DNA of 64,000 bases from Siderastrea radians (taxonomy: Eukaryota > Cnidaria > Anthozoa > Scleractinia > Rhizangiidae), in assembly GCA_964017195.1 (NCBI GenBank), contig OZ024887.1, positions 5,773,959-5,837,958 of the forward strand. Direction: 5' to 3'. The position numbers and the translations under genes are program-made. Every line of letters begins with the position of its first letter. Within the stretch, counting starts at the first letter, position 1. Positions 26,501 to 34,971 of the stretch are shown piece after piece. The notes below the pieces were generated by a model. That model saw nothing but the letters and a program-made list of their open reading frames with translations. It made no database searches and was not told where the DNA came from.

Positions 26501-28795
26501 ACATAAACTGAAATACAGACACATACACTGTTTGAGCTTAAGGGGGGGGGACTCTTAACTATCATATTGTTACTATCAATGAGAAGTTCCTATTCATCAT
26601 ATCTTGTAAACCCTAACTTCCACAGATAAGCTGCTTGGCCATGTTTGTTCTGTGGGAAAGGTGTTCAAGATTTTCAAGTCACGACCATATTTGGCAGGTC
26701 ATGTGACCTGAACAGAAAAAAGCCTAAGTCAAATGGCATAGAGTTTTGGCTATTGAAAACAGTACCAATATTTAATGATCATAAAGATGCAAAATGTGAT
26801 GTATCGATGTCTTGAAATTCACATTATTATAGAAGTTATGACATTATAACTACGTATATGTTTATACATTTATTACCTTAATTTTTCTCTTCTTTGTAAT
26901 AACAGTAATTTCTTACATCAGTTATAAAGAAGGCTGAATTATCTCAGATTCGCAAAAAAGAATCATAACTCTACCTTCTTTCCTCCAAGTTTTAGGGATT
27001 TATCTTTTTAATGTGCAGTTGGGGATTGGCATTAGCTATGCACATGCAATGTTGTTTTTTAAAATTCAGATGCTCGTCCTCATACACTTCACCAATCTAG
27101 CGGCACAAAATGCTGCAAACTAGTGTATGACAAAATACCATCCACAAAAATCCCAGCTAGATTGCAGAATACCCCGTAACTGAAGCTGTTCGGCGCAGCC
27201 ACCGAAAATGGCTACGCCGTCGGAGCAAGTACCAGGTATAGTAAAGGACTGGGAATGAGTTATTTGTATAGTGCAGACAAATCAAGTAATTATTTCAAAG
27301 TTTTTTAATTGCTGGTTGATAGTTTTTAAGATAGACAATATTTATGAGGAATCTTTCAATTTTGCACCCATGTGAAGGAGGTGTGTCAAATAACAGTTTG
27401 TTTGCCCACGCCCCTCTGTACCCCTGTTGTGTGGGTCATGTGATCTTGATCAGCCATGTGGTTTTCGCAGTTTGTACTTTGAGCGGTGATGCGAAGATTG
27501 TTTGCTTTCATGATCTTGATGGTCGAACATAAAGCCTAGAGATGCCCAAAAATATGTAAGTTATCGTTTTGACTGCTTATTTGAGCTGGTTTTGTGTAAT
27601 TCGGTATTTGTAAGCTTGAATTGAGATCTCTTGTACAATGAATGGACGAATGAATCACCAACCTAGATGTAATGCGTTTCGACTAATAGAAAAGACATTT
27701 TCAGTGGCTATGATTTGTCTTGTGGTTTTCTCCAACAAAGTGTGTGTCCATAACTTGAGAATAGCTGACAAGTGAAAAAAAATTCTTTGTAAACCAGAAA
27801 TATAAGCTTATTGTCTACATGACTCGTTCTAAAATCTTCATTCCTATATTAAGAAAATGTTTAAAATGTTGCAGTGAAAAAAGAACAGAAACAAAACGAA
27901 ATACGTCTATCCAAAGACCAATTATAAATGCTAAGCTACACTCCTGAGAACCAATAGACGGTGTAGCCGCGTAGACGCATAGCCATTTTACAGAAATCTT
28001 AGAGAGCTATGAATTTATTATAACGGCGTAGCCGCATAGACGCATAGCCACTTTCCAGAGAACTTCGAGACCTTTGAATTTATTATAACGGTGTAGCCGC
28101 GTAGACGCTTAGCCACTTTCCAGAGAACTTGAGGGCTATGAACAAATTATGACGGTGTAGCCAGCCGGCTACGCTGTGTAGCTAGAGATGCGGGGTATTC
28201 TGCAATGGCTCCAAAATCCCTTAGTAACAATACCAGATCTGTAGTCAAGGATCTCCCCCCCCCCCCCGCCCCTTAAGCCATAAAAAATATGTCTGATGAC
28301 AGCTAATGACGATATGTACCAATAATAGTAAACTTTATTTCAAACTCAGAATGAAGAGTAGCGCATATAAAGCGTTAGTAAGCTAATCTCCGAGAGAAAA
28401 AAAATGCGTGCCAAATAATATAGCACAATTAATATGTGCCAAAGTGGCTATGGATTCTGTATATGCTCCGTGACCAGTTCCTTACCATTGGGCTCGAATA
28501 GGCATCAGACATCTGGTGCAACACGAGAGATATTTATAATGAAAAAGAGACTTTAGAAAATGCAAAAAGCTACAGGTTAAGTTCACCTTGTCTCTTCCTA
28601 CGCAGGCTACTAGTGCAGGAGTGACTCTATCGCCAGCGTCATTAGCTATGATCTCCGTTCTCCCATCCTTGGAGCAAGAACATAACGTTACAAGGCTTGT
28701 ATTTCAAATGAAATAGTAATGGACTGGTTTTCTACCTTGTGCAAAGCCAGTGAAGCGCTAGTACATCCCAGATGAACACCAACTGAAGCCGCCAT
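9769..28795 (-). CDS. HSPA14: HSPA14 (Hsp70L1), ribosome-associated Hsp70-like chaperone, 17 coding exons
   Basis: Exons, 5' to 3': 28795-28736, 28667-28587, 26161-26079, 24083-24035, 23789-23684, 21051-20961, 20536-20463, 20337-20307, 19916-19755, 19273-19118, 17937-17835, 17741-17613, 12759-12676, 12186-12088, 11451-11377, 10529-10459, 9844-9769. All junctions are GT-AG and in phase. The total is 1530 nt, giving 509 residues, the human HSPA14 length. Visible blocks are the N-terminal [16 protein letters not shown] (phosphate 1), [32 protein letters not shown] (phosphate 2), [11 protein letters not shown] (adenosine motif), the substrate-domain [13 protein letters not shown], and a C-terminus with RDGSLHIHL. 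The protein lacks the long C-terminal lid of canonical Hsp70, as expected. In animals it pairs with DNAJC2 at the ribosome to fold nascent chains. Introns are 67 bp to 4.85 kb and transposon-rich. Just 88 bp upstream of the ATG lies a large fold-back element. Confidence 0.95.
11529..11565. repeat. (AAC)n microsatellite in HSPA14 intron 15 side
   Basis: About twelve uninterrupted AAC triplets lie between HSPA14 exons 14 and 15. No function is evident. Confidence 0.9.
12328..12748 (+). pseudogene. Possible antisense coding relic inside HSPA14 intron 13
   Basis: Opposite to HSPA14, two overlapping plus-strand frames read like a helical protein. The first (from 12328) contains [20 protein letters not shown]. 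The second (from about 12515) contains [20 protein letters not shown] and [12 protein letters not shown]. Protein-like text appears to move from one frame to the other around 12510, which suggests a frameshifted exon or retrocopy of a helical-repeat protein. The second frame runs over HSPA14 exon 13 (12676-12759), where it must be coincidental. I do not recognise the family. Confidence 0.25.
12782..12816. repeat. (AAAAG)n microsatellite
   Basis: About six AAAAG units adjoin the left end of the long inverted repeat in HSPA14 intron 12. Confidence 0.8.
12870..17081. mobile_element. 4.2-kb long inverted repeat element in HSPA14 intron 12
   Basis: Two arms of about 1.4 kb, 12870-14280 and 15646-17081, are near-perfect reverse complements with scattered substitutions and small indels. 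Matching landmarks are CTTAAGAGC at 12868 with GCTCTTAAG at 17072, and the CATGTTGCTGTATCACAGATGAG block at 13532 with its complement near 16400. The inner ends meet at CGACTGATTG (14271) and CAATCAGTCG (15647). The spacer of about 1.37 kb has no recognisable transposase. ATTACATA occurs just outside both ends (12833-12840 and 17088-17095) and could be an 8-bp target duplication, but the junctions are not clean. Element class is unknown. Confidence 0.8.
14281..15645. other. Spacer of the long inverted repeat, no gene seen
   Basis: The spacer contains short palindromic repeat fragments, such as the AACATTGTTCAACAATCTTG block at 14983 and related TGTTGAA motifs near 15025 and 15220. It also has a G-run near 14810. 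None of its open frames looks like a transposase. Confidence 0.5.
17095..17520. repeat. (CAGT)n / degenerate CAGT microsatellite
   Basis: A perfect (CAGT)n core at about 17270-17327 is flanked by some 350 bp of diverged CAGT/CAAT/GGTT tetramers. It ends about 90 bp before HSPA14 exon 12. An unrelated but similar (GACT)n tract lies in intron 6. Confidence 0.9.
18275..19010. mobile_element. tRNA-derived SINE split by a MITE (HSPA14 intron 10)
   Basis: The sequence GGGGGCGCATTGGACATCAGG followed by a box-B-like GGTTCGAGGCCC has the layout of a tRNA-derived SINE head. After the inserted MITE (18338-18810) the SINE resumes at GGTTCGAGGCCCAGTCC and continues to about 19010. The boundaries of the SINE tail are uncertain. 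Orientation is plus. Confidence 0.5.
18338..18810. mobile_element. G/C-run-ended MITE nested in the SINE box B
   Basis: The element starts in a G-run followed by TACTCCC and TATATAGGTATGTGCCGCC. It ends with the inverted counterpart GGCACACACCTATACT and a C-run. The sequence GGTTCGAGGCC lies directly outside both ends (18327-18337 and 18811-18821), giving a target duplication of about 10 bp. Internal TTAAATAGGGT blocks occur in both orientations. Duplications of 8-10 bp suggest a MULE-type or similar transposase. The runs of G and C make the exact ends ambiguous. Confidence 0.65.
20632..20752. repeat. (GACT)n microsatellite
   Basis: The tract is a lightly interrupted GACT repeat about 90 bp downstream of HSPA14 exon 7's acceptor side, in intron 6. 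Frames through it read as SVSQSVSQ runs and are not genes. Confidence 0.9.
21236..21320. repeat. GAA/GAT microsatellite
   Basis: A compound GAA then GAT/GAC tract lies in HSPA14 intron 5. It encodes only a spurious acidic stretch. Confidence 0.85.
21363..22169. mobile_element. 0.8-kb MITE with ~60-bp terminal inverted repeats (HSPA14 intron 5)
   Basis: The left end AGGCCGATTTACACTTACC and the right end GGTAGTGTAAATCGGCCT are inverted. The match continues through GGCACGGCTCGAATAAAAATGG and its complement. Internal GGTACGCGTACC and CCGAGC motifs recur several times in both orientations, giving subterminal repeats. No coding capacity is visible. The flanks are TTA and ATTA, so the target duplication is unresolved. 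Confidence 0.75.
24705..25291. mobile_element. Fold-back MITE with 9-bp target duplication (HSPA14 intron 3)
   Basis: Almost the whole 587-bp element is palindromic. The ends CATCCTCAGAGACCCAGGG and CCCTGGGTCTCTAAGGATG pair. So do the inner blocks GCGGGAACAGCCCCTGGGAG and CCCAGGGGCTGTTCCCGCC, and TGATTGAGC with GCTCAATCA. GTTTCACCC lies directly outside both ends (24696-24704 and 25292-25300), a perfect 9-bp target duplication typical of MULE-class elements. No open frame is present. Confidence 0.8.
25746..25898. mobile_element. Hairpin MITE (HSPA14 intron 3)
   Basis: The left arm TGTTGTAGTTCAATTTTATC and the right arm GATAAAATTAAACTACAACA pair. The match continues through the CCTTGGTTCAATTTTTA block. 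The arms are about 50 bp and the loop is AT-rich. No coding capacity is seen. Confidence 0.75.
27161..28206. mobile_element. 1.05-kb element with ATTGCAGAATACCCCG inverted ends (HSPA14 intron 2)
   Basis: The left end ATTGCAGAATACCCCG and the right end CGGGGTATTCTGCAAT are perfect 16-bp inverted repeats. Subterminal GGCTACGCCG-like blocks also mirror each other. A 65-bp tandem repeat occupies the right part. No transposase frame or target duplication was found, so the class is open. Confidence 0.6.
27958..28165. repeat. 65-bp tandem repeat, ~3.3 copies
   Basis: Units start at 27958, 28023, 28088 and 28152 (partial). Each begins ACGGYGTAGCCGC and ends near AATTTATTATA. The spacing is 65, 65 and 64 bp. 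The array lies inside the 27161-28206 element. Confidence 0.85.
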
Positions 28796-28883
28796 GTTGA
28801 TAATTAAAGTTGAGGAGAACTGGGATTGACTCCATTTCCCAAGTCTCTCTCGGTTTGTCATTGCATTCCAGGGAAGCTTTCCA
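28796..28883 (-). promoter_or_regulatory. Residual HSPA14 5' flank between start codon and fold-back element
   Basis: Only 88 bp separate the HSPA14 ATG (28795) from the target duplication and end of the 7.9-kb element. The transcription start must lie either in this segment or inside the element's terminal sequence. No TATA box is apparent. The 8-bp target duplication GCTTTCCA (28876-28883) ends this segment. Confidence 0.4.
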
Positions 28884-28978
28884 GGTAATGCGTTCATGTA
28901 AGCTACATATAACGTCCCAGTATACATACCCATCTATGTAAGGGACATATAACGTCCCATTATATGAAACGTATACTT

Positions 28979-30963
28979 CGTTCACCTTAGTTTGCCTTGG
29001 TTCACCTTAGTTTGGCTTGGTTCACCTCCGTTTGCCTTGGTTCACCTTAGTTTGCCTTGGTTCACATTAGTTTTCCTTGGTTCACCTCCGTTTGCCTTGG
29101 TTCACCTCAGTTTACCTTTGTTCACCTCAGTTTGCCTTGGTTCACCTCCGTTTGCCTTGGTTCACCTCAGTTTGCCTTGGTTCACCTCAGTTTGCCTTGG
29201 TTCACCTCAGTTTGCCTTGGTTCACCTCAGTTTGCCTTGGTTCACCTTAGTTTGCCTTGGTTCACCTCAGTTTGCCTTGGTTCACCTCAGTTTGCCTTGG
29301 TTCACCTCAGGTTCCCTTGGTTCACCTCAGTTTGCCTTGGTTCACCTTAGTTTGCCTTGGTTCACCTCCGTTTGCCTTGGTTCACCTCCGTTTGCCTTGG
29401 TTCACCTCCGTTTGCCTTGGTTCACCTTAGTTTGCCTTTGTTCACATTACTTTGCCTTGGTTCACCTCCGTTTGCCTTGGTTCACCTCCGTTTGCCTTGG
29501 TTCACCTCCGTTTGCCTTGGTTCACCTCAGTTTGCCTTGGTTCACCTCCGCTTGCCTTGGTTCACATTAGTTTTCCTTGGTTCACCTCCGTTTGCCTTGG
29601 TTCACCTCAGTTTACCTTTGTTCACCTCAGTTTGCCTTGATTCACCTCCGTTTGCCTTGGTTCACCTCAGTTTGCCTTGGTTCACCTCAGTTTGCCTTGG
29701 TTCACCTCAGTTTGCCTTGGTTCACCTTAGTTTGCCTTGGTTCACCTCAGTTTGCCTTGGTTCACCTCAGTTTGCCTTGTTTCACCTTAGTTTGCCTTGG
29801 TTCACCTCAGTTTGCCTTGGTTCACCTCAGTTTGCCTTGGTTCACCTCAGGTTCCCTTGGTTCACCTCAGTTTGCCTTGGTTCACCTTAGTTTGCCTTGG
29901 TTCACCTCCGTTTGCCTTGGTTCACCTCCGTTTGCCTTGGTTCACCTCAGTTTACCTTGGTTCACCTTAGTTTGCCTTTGTTCACATTAGTTTGCCTTGG
30001 TTCACCTCAGTTTGCCTTGGTTCACCTCCGTTTGCCTTGGTTCACCTCAGTTTGCCTTGGTTCACCTTAGTTTGCCTTTGTTCACATTAGTTTGCCTTGG
30101 TTCACCTCAGTTTGCCTTGGTTCACCTCCGTTTGCCTTGGTTCACCTCAGTTTGCCTTGGTTCACCTTAGTTTGCCTTGGTTGACCTCAGTTTGCCTTGG
30201 TTGACCTCAGTTTGCCTTGGTTGACCTCAGTTTGCCTTGGTTCACCTTAGTTTGCCTTGGTTCACCTTAGTTTGCCTTGGTTGACCACAGTTTGCCTTGG
30301 TTCACCTCAGTTTGCCTTGGTTCACCTCAGTTTGCCTTGGTTCACCTCCGTTTGCCTTTGTTCACCTTAGTTTGCCTTGGTTCACCTCCGTTTGCCTTGG
30401 TTCACCTCCGTTTGCCTTGGTTCACCTCCGTTTGCCTTGGTTCACCTCAGTTTGCCTTGGTTCACCTCGGTTTGCCTTGGTTCACCTTAGTTTGCCTTGG
30501 TTCACCTCAGTTTGCCTTGGTTGACCTCAGTTTGCCTTGGTTGACCTCAGTTTGCCTTGGTTGACCTCAGTTTGCCTTGGTTCACCTTAGTTTGCCTTGG
30601 TTCACCTTAGTTTGCCTTGGTTCACCTCAGTTTGCCTTGGTTCACCTCTGTTTGCCTTTGTTCACCTTAGTTCGCCTTGGTTCACCTTAGTTTGCCTTGG
30701 TTCACCTCAGTTTGCCTTGGTTCACATTAGTTTGCCTTGGTTCACCTTAGTTTGCCTTGGTTCACCTTAGTTTTCCTTGGTTCACCTCAGTTTGTCTTTG
30801 TTCACCTTAGTTTGCCTTGGTTCATTTTAGTTTGCCTTGGTTCACCTCTGTTTGCCTTGGTTCACCTTAGTTTGCCTTGGTTCACCTTAGTTTGCCTTGG
30901 TTCACCTCCGTTTGCCTTGGTTCACCTCCTTTTGCCTCATGGTTTACCTTAGTTTGCCTTGGC
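28979..30963 (+). repeat. Left array, ~99 copies of a 20-bp minisatellite
   Basis: The unit is TTCACCTCAGTTTGCCTTGG. The main variants are CTTAG, CTCCG and ATTAG at positions 6-10, TTGACC at the start, and TTTG or TTCC at the end. A block of variants starting at 29061 recurs at 29561 in almost the same order, including the rare TTTTCCTTGG, TTTACCTTTG and GTTCCCTTGG units. This gives a higher-order repeat of about 500-540 bp. Frames through the array are long only because the unit has no stop codon in this direction except where CTTAG creates TAG. They are not genes. Confidence 0.93.
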
Positions 30964-31002
30964 TCAGGTCAGTTTTTTAAGCTGACGTTTTTGAAGCTGT
31001 TC

Positions 31003-31076
31003 AAAACACGAACAGCAGCTGTTTTATCAAGTCTGTATATATTAAGTCCTTGATAAAACACTACTGTTCGTGTTTT
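31003..31076. mobile_element. Small palindromic MITE, AAAACACGAACAG arms
   Basis: The arms AAAACACGAACAGCAGCTGT and its near-complement ending TGTTCGTGTTTT flank a loop of about 18 bp. The inner TTTTATCAAG and CTTGATAAAA also pair. It sits just inside the left satellite array. Confidence 0.7.
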
Positions 31077-31079
31077 AAA

Positions 31080-32650
31080 TTTTACACACAGTTAACGGTA
31101 CTAGTGTAATCTGTACCGAACTCGGTTTTCGGGGGAAGGGGGGTGGGCGCTTATTCATTTTTCATTTAATCTATAAGAGGGCAGCTAATTCGAAGCGATG
31201 CGCTTTTTTGAAGCTGGGCGCTTAATCTAGCATTTTTGGTTTACATCAATCACTAAACGTCTTGGTCTCTCGGTCTTGTGAGGTGCTCTTCATACTTGTT
31301 TTCTTAGTCCTTGTACAGTCATTACCTATGTTCATCACTAGAATAATAATATCAGTTGTCCTAAAGAAGTGTTTTTGTTTCAAATGATCTTAACAATATC
31401 TTGTTCACTTATAACAAAGTAACAAAGTTATTTAATATAATGTGTGATCAAGGAGTTAGACTTGAGCAAAATTATCAGAAAATAAAACTCAGTTTTATCC
31501 GTGTAAGAGAGCCAAATATAACGTAACTTCATTATATCTCATACGACAGTTCTAATTGTGAGCCATTTTCAAACCTAGTTTTCATCTCAGGATAACAGTT
31601 TTTCAAATTTTTTGTTACATTAAGTATACATTTTGGTAATTTTATCATAAAAAACTTAACTACTAACTATAACTACAAGTAGTCAACGTAATAACTCGCT
31701 TTTGGCTGATTGAGTGGACTCGATGTCTTTTAATTAGAGTGGGTTTTTCGCCAAAAAGGGTCTTAATATATGACCTCCATCAACACAACAACAATAAGAT
31801 AATGAACTCTAAACTACATTTAACGAACAAAAAATAACATGGCGTACAAAACACCTTCATATCCAAACTAAGGTAAATTAATGTCATGACGACTATTGTG
31901 GAAACTTAATTTTTGACATGTTTCTTCTATCAATATTGGGTGTCTTGGCGCTGAGTTCCTAAGTAACTGAAAATGTAGATTTTCCTTGCAAAGTAAAACA
32001 AGTATTGCATTTCGTAAAAAGGAAATGTACGCCGAGTCATTTTCTTTTAAAAACTGTACGAGGGGTCGAGTAAAAAAATATACTTTGCGTAAATATCACA
32101 AAGAAGAACTGTCCACAAACAAAAGAATCTTACAAAAGACAGGAAATTGAAACCTAGGCGTGGTGCACCCCTAAGCATATTATCGCCAAACGATTGCTGG
32201 AAACGTCACGCTTGGCCATTCGGCGATCTAAATCCATGTGGACTGAAATTTGTACTTCTTGGTTTGAATACAGTAAATACTGGCGATCGCATAATATAGA
32301 AACAGTTTTTTCATTTTTTTTTTTTACGTTTCTTCAGATAGCACAACATATACTGGTGAAGCACACACACACAAATGTAATTGAAAATTTTTGAGAAGTA
32401 ACAGCACGCAGTGATTGTTGAAAGTGTTTCACAATTCACTAGATGGCTGAAAATCGTCTTCATTTCCAGACTTTTCCATTCGTTTGGGCAGGAGATTACG
32501 CTTTTCCCAAAATTGAATTTACTTCTCAGTTTCCAGGTAGTTTGTATCCGTGTTCAAATGCATTGCTGGATTGGCATTCTACGTTGCACGATTTCATGCC
32601 TTAACGCTAAGTTAATTTAAAAAAGTTAAATTGCACACTTAATACGCCAC
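31080..32650. other. Core of the fold-back element, no gene recognised
   Basis: The segment from 31100 to 31240 carries GGGCGCTTA-type repeats that recur inverted at 34600-34800. The rest, to 32650, is AT-rich. Short frames at 32194 and 32411 show no recognisable domain. Confidence 0.4.
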
Positions 32651-32654
32651 ACTT

Positions 32655-33110
32655 CAATTTCGGGAAAAAAATGAATTGCCGGTGTTTTCCGCAGAATAAA
32701 ATTGTAATAATGACCGCGAAAATGACCTTGCATTATTCAATCAGATAAATGAATTAATAGTGTATCAAAATTCGGCGGGTTGCTGTGAAATTTGGCCTGG
32801 ACATTTCTTAAATGTTCGGTGAAACCAAAATTTGTCGGCGATCAGTTTTTGAAATTTATATATAATATTTCACCAGTGGCGAAGTTCAAAGCAATGCGCT
32901 TTGCGTATTCTTTGCTGTTCGAACTTGACAGATTAATTAAAAATAACCAGACGAGTCAGAATGTCAAAAAATGCTCACACACTTGGATTTGATACGCTAT
33001 TAATTCAATTGAATGACACATGGTCATTTTCGCGGTTGTTTGCGATTTTCTTTTGCGGAATTGAAGAAACCGGCAATTCATAATTTTTTCCCGAAATCTA
33101 CATTACTTAA
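32655..33110. mobile_element. Fold-back relic adjoining the OTU fragment
   Basis: The left block TTTCGGGAAAAAAATGAATTG followed by CCGGTGTTTTCCGC, AATGACCGCGAAAATGACC and AATTAATAGTGTATCAAA is mirrored at 32985-33110. The same blocks occur in the larger fold-back at 37196-37895, so the two belong to one family. Confidence 0.65.
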
Positions 33111-33130
33111 CCTTTCCAACGATATATAGT

Positions 33131-33625
33131 TTACCCATGTTTTTCTTTAAAATGGTATTGGTAGTTAGGCACATCTGCGCAAACCTTAATTACTAAGTCC
33201 CCCAGATTTCCGCTGTAAGTACCCCGCTCCCTAAAAAGCTCAGTTTCTTCATTTAGTCTGTCGGGATTCATGCCAGCAACTGATTGATATTCTTCATTGG
33301 ATTGTACGTTGTCTACAAAGAGTTGTCGTAGTCGATAAGCATCCTCTTCTACAGATTTGGAAAGACCAAGTCCATACAGGTGCTCCACAAAATAAGGCTC
33401 TTTGTTAATAAATTCGGGCAGTTTGTGCAATTGTTTTACGATACTGGAAAATGCGCAATCGCCATCACCAACTACTGGGTCAATCGATAATCCAAAGGAG
33501 GCCAGATTTCGGTTAAGGTTGCTCACTGGATCATGAATGGTGTCATCATGATTAGGAGCTGTTGAGTGCGTTTTCCGTAAACATTTGCATAAGCGGTATA
33601 TTGAAAACGTTGACAGATTTGTCAT
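33131..33625 (-). pseudogene. OTU-domain cysteine protease fragment
   Basis: The 164-residue frame contains VGDGDCAFSSIVKQL around Cys57, the catalytic Asp-Gly-x-Cys signature of OTU deubiquitinase-type proteases. It is followed by LRQLFVDNVQSNEEY and RERGTYSGNLGDLVIKV, which match the middle of OTU folds. The frame stops soon after, before the histidine-containing end of the domain. At that point the DNA becomes the arm of a fold-back repeat. The catalytic histidine is not seen, so this is probably a broken copy carried by a transposon. Many cnidarian repeats encode OTU proteins of this type. Confidence 0.65.
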
Positions 33626-33947
33626 TTATAGTGCTTTTGATTTCTTGCAGAACTTGGTAAAGCTGGTTACAGTGACAGTAAATAGACATTCGGTAAATTG
33701 TGGTCAATCGTTTCAGAAATGTTCATGTTTTGTTACAGTTTCAGTATATAAAGAGAAACAGTTAAAAACCTGGTAAATTGTATGAAGTTAAGGTATGAAA
33801 CCACTGGAGAAACCGTGTACGATAAACCTTGCTCAACGTCAGATCAGAAAGATCGTGATCAGTCAAAACTGATAAAATTATAAATGATTGGCAAAATGAC
33901 TACTGCAGAGACTGATCAAACAACGTGAAAAGACGTTAGTTACAATA

Positions 33948-33977
33948 TTTCGACTGGCCAATACCAGTCTTCATCAG
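33948..33977 (-). ncRNA. Hammerhead ribozyme-like core in the Penelope tail
   Basis: The minus strand reads CTGATGA (33977-33971), then a six-pair stem GACTGG/CCAGTC with a short loop, then GAAA (33951-33948). This is the invariant CUGAUGA-stem II-GAAA core of hammerhead ribozymes, which are known from Penelope-like elements. Stems I and III and the cleavage-site trinucleotide are not clearly resolved. Confidence 0.5.
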
Positions 33978-34151
33978 GTTTTATTAAGGCAAATCACGAA
34001 TTTACAGAAATATATATGTAGTAAAACAATGAGCGGAAGTTACATTTATGACGTGGTATGGCGTGACTTAGAAATAATAGAAAACAAACAAAACAAAACA
34101 AAAATTTACTATATATAGTTACAAATTACAGTTCATCACGTTTATTAATGC

Positions 34152-34589
34152 CTAGAGGCTCAAGAGTCTTAGCCTTGTGAATAATGTGAGCCTCACGTGC
34201 CTTCCTGAAAGAACTGCGTTCATTTTTAAGTTTTTCAGTAGGAATAAGTAGCATATGGGTGTCGGAGTGGTTATTGCTGAGAAAGTGTTCTGAAACCACT
34301 GCATGGATATAATTTGAAGTAGGGTTGAGTACTGGTCGTCTATGTTCATTGAAACGGTCTTTGAGGTGACCTTTAGTTCCCCAATGTATTGTAAACTACA
34401 TAGGCGACATGGAATCATGTAGATAACATTGAAAGTAGTACAAGTTATATGAGATTTGATATGGTACGTTTCACCTGTGGAATGACAAGTATATCGAGTG
34501 CGGCCATGTTCAATGTAAGGACAAGTGGTACAATTCCTACTATTGCACCGAAAGGAACCGGGAGTGACCCGGGAGTAAATTGTGGTCAT
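34152..34589 (-). pseudogene. GIY-YIG endonuclease domain relic of Penelope-like element
   Basis: The 145-residue frame holds the Cys-x-x-Cys linker near residue 20 and the VIY...QYIG core near residues 54-69. In intact relatives the core continues with further conserved residues, but here the downstream text fits another frame. The copy is therefore dead. It starts at an internal methionine and is truncated at its 5' side. Confidence 0.65.
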
Positions 34590-34971
34590 TGTCTCAAAAA
34601 TTAAATAAGCGCCCCCTTCAAATAAGATCTCTGATTCGAATAGGCGCCCCCGCTATAAGGCCGAAAATTGATGAGCGACCGAGACGCTTAATCAAGTATT
34701 TGCACTAAGTACAACTGAACAATCTCATTAACTTCAAGTTCACATTACAAATACCGTATTTCTTCCTATAAGCGCCCAAGCTCAAAAAAGCGCAGATGAA
34801 TTCTCCCCCATACAAGGGCCCACCCTTGGCTACAATAGCCCAGCAACGCCCCCCACCCCTTGAATAGCCCCCCCCCCTCCACTCCCTCTCACTTTCTTAA
34901 ATATAGTTAGCTAGGACACCAAGAGAAAAACCTGTTTCTATTGTCAATTTTATAATCTTTCCGCCTACAAA

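Larger units (their letters stand above)
33900..34589 (-). mobile_element. 5'-truncated Penelope-like retroelement, 3' end
   Basis: The minus strand encodes the end of a reverse-transcriptase/endonuclease polyprotein, then a non-coding tail of about 200 bp that carries a hammerhead-like motif. The frame from 34589 includes GSFRCNSRNCTTCPYIEHGR and VIYMIPCRLCSLQYIGE, the Cys-rich linker and GIY-YIG endonuclease core of Penelope-like elements. After about residue 70 the frame shifts and the remaining protein is garbled. The upstream part of the element is missing, replaced by GCGCCCCC-type repeat at about 34600. Confidence 0.72.

Noticed and set aside
28992..30952. Long open frames of the PWFTSVCLGSP type on the plus strand, and their mirror on the minus strand at 35082-36712
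   Set aside because: They are translations of a 20-bp tandem repeat open in several frames at once. There is no start context, splice context or non-repetitive protein text.
28979..30963. CRISPR-like array
   Set aside because: The 20-bp units are directly adjacent with no spacers, and the surroundings are eukaryotic.
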